Origin: Phytohabitans sp052068095
GTDB taxonomy: Bacteria > Actinomycetota > Actinomycetes > Mycobacteriales > Micromonosporaceae
Direction: 5' to 3'
Assembly (NCBI RefSeq): GCF_052068095.1
Contig: NZ_JBQHDG010000011.1
Span: 241,051-305,050, forward strand
DNA length: 64,000 nucleotides
How positions within the stretch are numbered: position 1 is the stretch's first letter; every line of letters begins with the position of its first letter. The notes beneath the pieces are model-generated. The model did not search any database, was not told where the DNA came from, and worked only from the letters and a program-made list of their open reading frames with translations. Below are positions 62,260 to 64,000 of this stretch, in pieces. The position numbers and the translations under genes are program-made.

Positions 62260-63900
62260 ATGCGAAACGAGGAGGTCGCGGCGCTCTTCCCGCCGGGCAC
62301 CGGGCCCGTGCCCGGCAGCGCGCATGAGCGCTTCGTCGCCGAGCGGCTCGCCGAGCTGGCCGCCGGCGCGCTGGGCGGGCACGGCGACGAGACGATCGCG
62401 CAGCGGGTGCGCCGGCACGCCACCGCCATCCCGGACCGGGCCGCGTTCGTCGCCGGCTCGCGGCGGATCACCTGGCGCGAGTACGACGAGCTCTCCGACC
62501 GCCTCGCCGCCGCGCTGCTGGAGCGGGGGCTGCGCCGGGGTGACCGGGTCGGCGTGCTGCTGCCGGACGGCGTCGCGGTGCACGCGGTGTACGTGGCCGC
62601 GCAGAAGGCCGGCGTGGTGGTCGTCGGCATCGGCCCCCGGGCGGCCCGCCAGGAGATCCGCCACCTGCTCACGGTCAGCGGCGCCACCGCGCTGGTCAGC
62701 CACGCCACCCACCGGGACACGCCGGTCGCCGAGCTGGTCGACGGGCTGCCGCTCGCGGTACGCGTGGAGCTCGACGGCGCGACCCTTCCGCCGCTGGCCG
62801 AGGCCCGCCGGGCGCTGGCGTCCGCCCGCCCGCTCGGCGTCGCTGAGGTCCATCTCCTCAACGGCACATCGGGTACCACCGGCATGCCGAAGTGCGTGGC
62901 ACACAACCAAGCCCGCTGGATCTACTTCCACGAGCTCGCGGTCGAGGCCGGCGCGTTCACGCCGGACGACGTGTTTCTGAGCCTGATCCCCGCGCCGTAC
63001 GGCTTCGCGCAGTGGACGGCCAGCTTCACCCCGACGTTGCTGGGCTGCCCGACCGTGGTGATGCCGCGCTTCGACGCGGCCGGCGCGCTGGAGCTGATCG
63101 AACGCGAGCGGGCGACCGTGGTGTGCTGTGTGAGCACTCAGTTCATCATGATGCTCAACTCCGCCGACGCCGGCCGCTACGACCTGTCCTCGCTGCGCTG
63201 CATGTTCACCGGTGGCGAGGCGGTCCCGTACGCGCGGGCGGCCGAGTTCGAGCGCCGCACCGGGGCGCGGGTCCTCCAGTTCTACGGCTCGAACGAGACC
63301 GGTGCCGTGTCCCGCACCACCGTCGACGACACGGTGGAGCGGCGCCTCGGCACCGCGGGTCGGGTGGTGGACGGCCTGATGCGGGTGCGGCTGCTCGCCG
63401 AGGACGGCACCGACGTCACCGCCGCCGGCGGGCCGGGCCAGGCCGCGTGCGCCGGGCCCACCACCTGCCTCGGCTACTTCGGCGACCCGGCCGCCAACGA
63501 GGAGCTGATCACGCCGGACGGCTGGATGCTGACCGGCGACGTGTGCACGATCGACGGCGACGGCTACCTGCGCGTGGTGGGCCGCACCGGCGACTTCATC
63601 ATCCGCGGCGGCAAGAACATCAGCGCCGCCGCGGTGGAGGACCAGGTGGGCACCCACCCGGGCGTGGCGATGGTGGCCGCGGTGGCGGTGCCGGACGCGA
63701 CGTACGGGGAGCGGGTCTGCGCGGTGATCGTGCCCCGGCCGGGGGCCACTGTGGACCTGGAGGGTCTGCGCGAGCACCTGAGGGCCCGCGGCGTCTCACC
63801 CGAAAACTGGCCGGAGCGGGTGGAGCTCGTCGCGGAGCTGCCCCGGGCCTCCGGCGGCAAGGTCGCCAAGGCCGAGCTGCGCAGGCGCCTCGCCGCGTGA
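62260..63900 (+). CDS. AMP-forming acyl-CoA ligase of unknown substrate
   Basis: The 546-residue enzyme has the P-loop LLNGTSGTTGMPKCVAHNQARW, FTGGEAVPYARAAEFERRTGARVLQFYGSNETGAVS in place of the YGxTE block, and the hinge TGDVCTIDGDGYLRVVGRTGDFIIRGGKNISAAAVEDQV with catalytic Lys in PRASGGKVAK. It differs clearly from FadD3 at 46138 and recalls alicyclic or aryl carboxylate ligases. KstR2 box 6 ties it to the HIP pathway; it may activate a different steroid or ring acid. A strong hairpin follows. Confidence 0.87.
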   Translation: MRNEEVAALFPPGTGPVPGSAHERFVAERLAELAAGALGGHGDETIAQRVRRHATAIPDRAAFVAGSRRITWREYDELSDRLAAALLERGLRRGDRVGVLLPDGVAVHAVYVAAQKAGVVVVGIGPRAARQEIRHLLTVSGATALVSHATHRDTPVAELVDGLPLAVRVELDGATLPPLAEARRALASARPLGVAEVHLLNGTSGTTGMPKCVAHNQARWIYFHELAVEAGAFTPDDVFLSLIPAPYGFAQWTASFTPTLLGCPTVVMPRFDAAGALELIERERATVVCCVSTQFIMMLNSADAGRYDLSSLRCMFTGGEAVPYARAAEFERRTGARVLQFYGSNETGAVSRTTVDDTVERRLGTAGRVVDGLMRVRLLAEDGTDVTAAGGPGQAACAGPTTCLGYFGDPAANEELITPDGWMLTGDVCTIDGDGYLRVVGRTGDFIIRGGKNISAAAVEDQVGTHPGVAMVAAVAVPDATYGERVCAVIVPRPGATVDLEGLREHLRARGVSPENWPERVELVAELPRASGGKVAKAELRRRLAA

Positions 63901-63906
63901 CACGCT

Positions 63907-63937
63907 CCGGCCCAGGACACCGGGTGTCCTGGGCCGG
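63907..63937 (+). terminator. Perfect 14-bp hairpin after the ligase gene
   Basis: CCGGCCCAGGACAC pairs exactly with GTGTCCTGGGCCGG around the loop CGG, 6 nt after the stop. It also faces the end of the gene entering from the right edge, so it may be bidirectional. Confidence 0.85.
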
Positions 63938-63966
63938 GGTGGTGCTGTGGCTGTTGGTGTTACCGG

Positions 63967-64000
63967 TCAGGTGATGGTGATGTCGCTGCACCACATGTAG
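63967..64000 (-). CDS. C-terminal end of a minus-strand protein cut by the right edge
   Basis: A minus-strand frame ending in TGA at 63967-63969 encodes the last residues YMWCSDITIT. The alternating polar-hydrophobic end and the Cys suggest a beta-strand terminus of a secreted, disulfide-containing protein, but ten residues are too few to name it. Support comes from its place just beyond the terminator and its tight convergence. Confidence 0.35.
   Translation of the reverse strand, partial: YMWCSDITIT

Overview
The window is high-GC actinobacterial DNA. Dense GTG starts, TAnnnT -10 hexamers placed 6-7 nt in front of start codons (leaderless mRNAs), a SARP/AfsR-type regulator, F420-type and steroid-catabolic genes, an actinobacterial ileS T-box and several families typical of soil actinomycetes suggest Micromonosporaceae or a close relative. 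That placement is an inference from style and gene content, not from a marker gene.

Positions 1-34,000 are mixed housekeeping and accessory genes in short transcription units: acetyltransferase, VOC and DHFR-like enzymes, a RarD/LysR divergent pair, a MOSC protein, an MmyB-type regulator with a zinc alcohol dehydrogenase, isoleucyl-tRNA synthetase behind a translational T-box, small membrane or secreted peptides, a DUF5995 protein, an AAC(3)-type acetyltransferase whose reading frame seems to begin at ATC, a secreted Tat-type esterase, a secreted seven-blade RCC1-like propeller, a run of small enzymes on the minus strand (21,478-24,813) that includes a decayed GPP34 fragment, an FAD/BBE oxidase, a leaderless membrane protein/HTH pair behind nested palindromes, a DrrAB-type exporter and an AfsR-family regulator.

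Positions 34,000-63,900 form one catabolic island. It encodes nearly the whole pathway for the C/D-ring remnant of steroids (HIP, the methylhexahydroindanedione propionate): fadD3 (HIP-CoA ligase), fadE30/fadE33 (IpdE1/IpdE2), ipdF, ipdC, echA20 (D-ring opening), ipdA/ipdB (C-ring opening), fadE31/fadE32, fadA6, a second thiolase, two MaoC-type hydratase subunits, a second crotonase, several short-chain dehydrogenases and the repressor kstR2. Six 14-bp sites fitting the KstR2 box AnCAAGnnCTTGnT (four exact, two with one mismatch) lie in front of every catabolic transcription unit. They also lie in front of a complete Liv-type ABC transporter (34,135-38,816) and of a CoA-ligase/thioesterase pair at the right edge. 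At most of these sites the box abuts or overlaps a -10 hexamer that is itself 6-8 nt from the start codon. The ABC importer looks like a dedicated uptake system for HIP or a related ring-degradation acid. No ring A/B genes, side-chain genes or Mce4 genes are in the window.

A PIN-type toxin-antitoxin pair is embedded in the island. Three copies of a structured intergenic element (11,636, 17,555 and, inverted, 50,590) are scattered through the window. The last gene is followed by a strong hairpin, and a new minus-strand gene is cut by the right edge.
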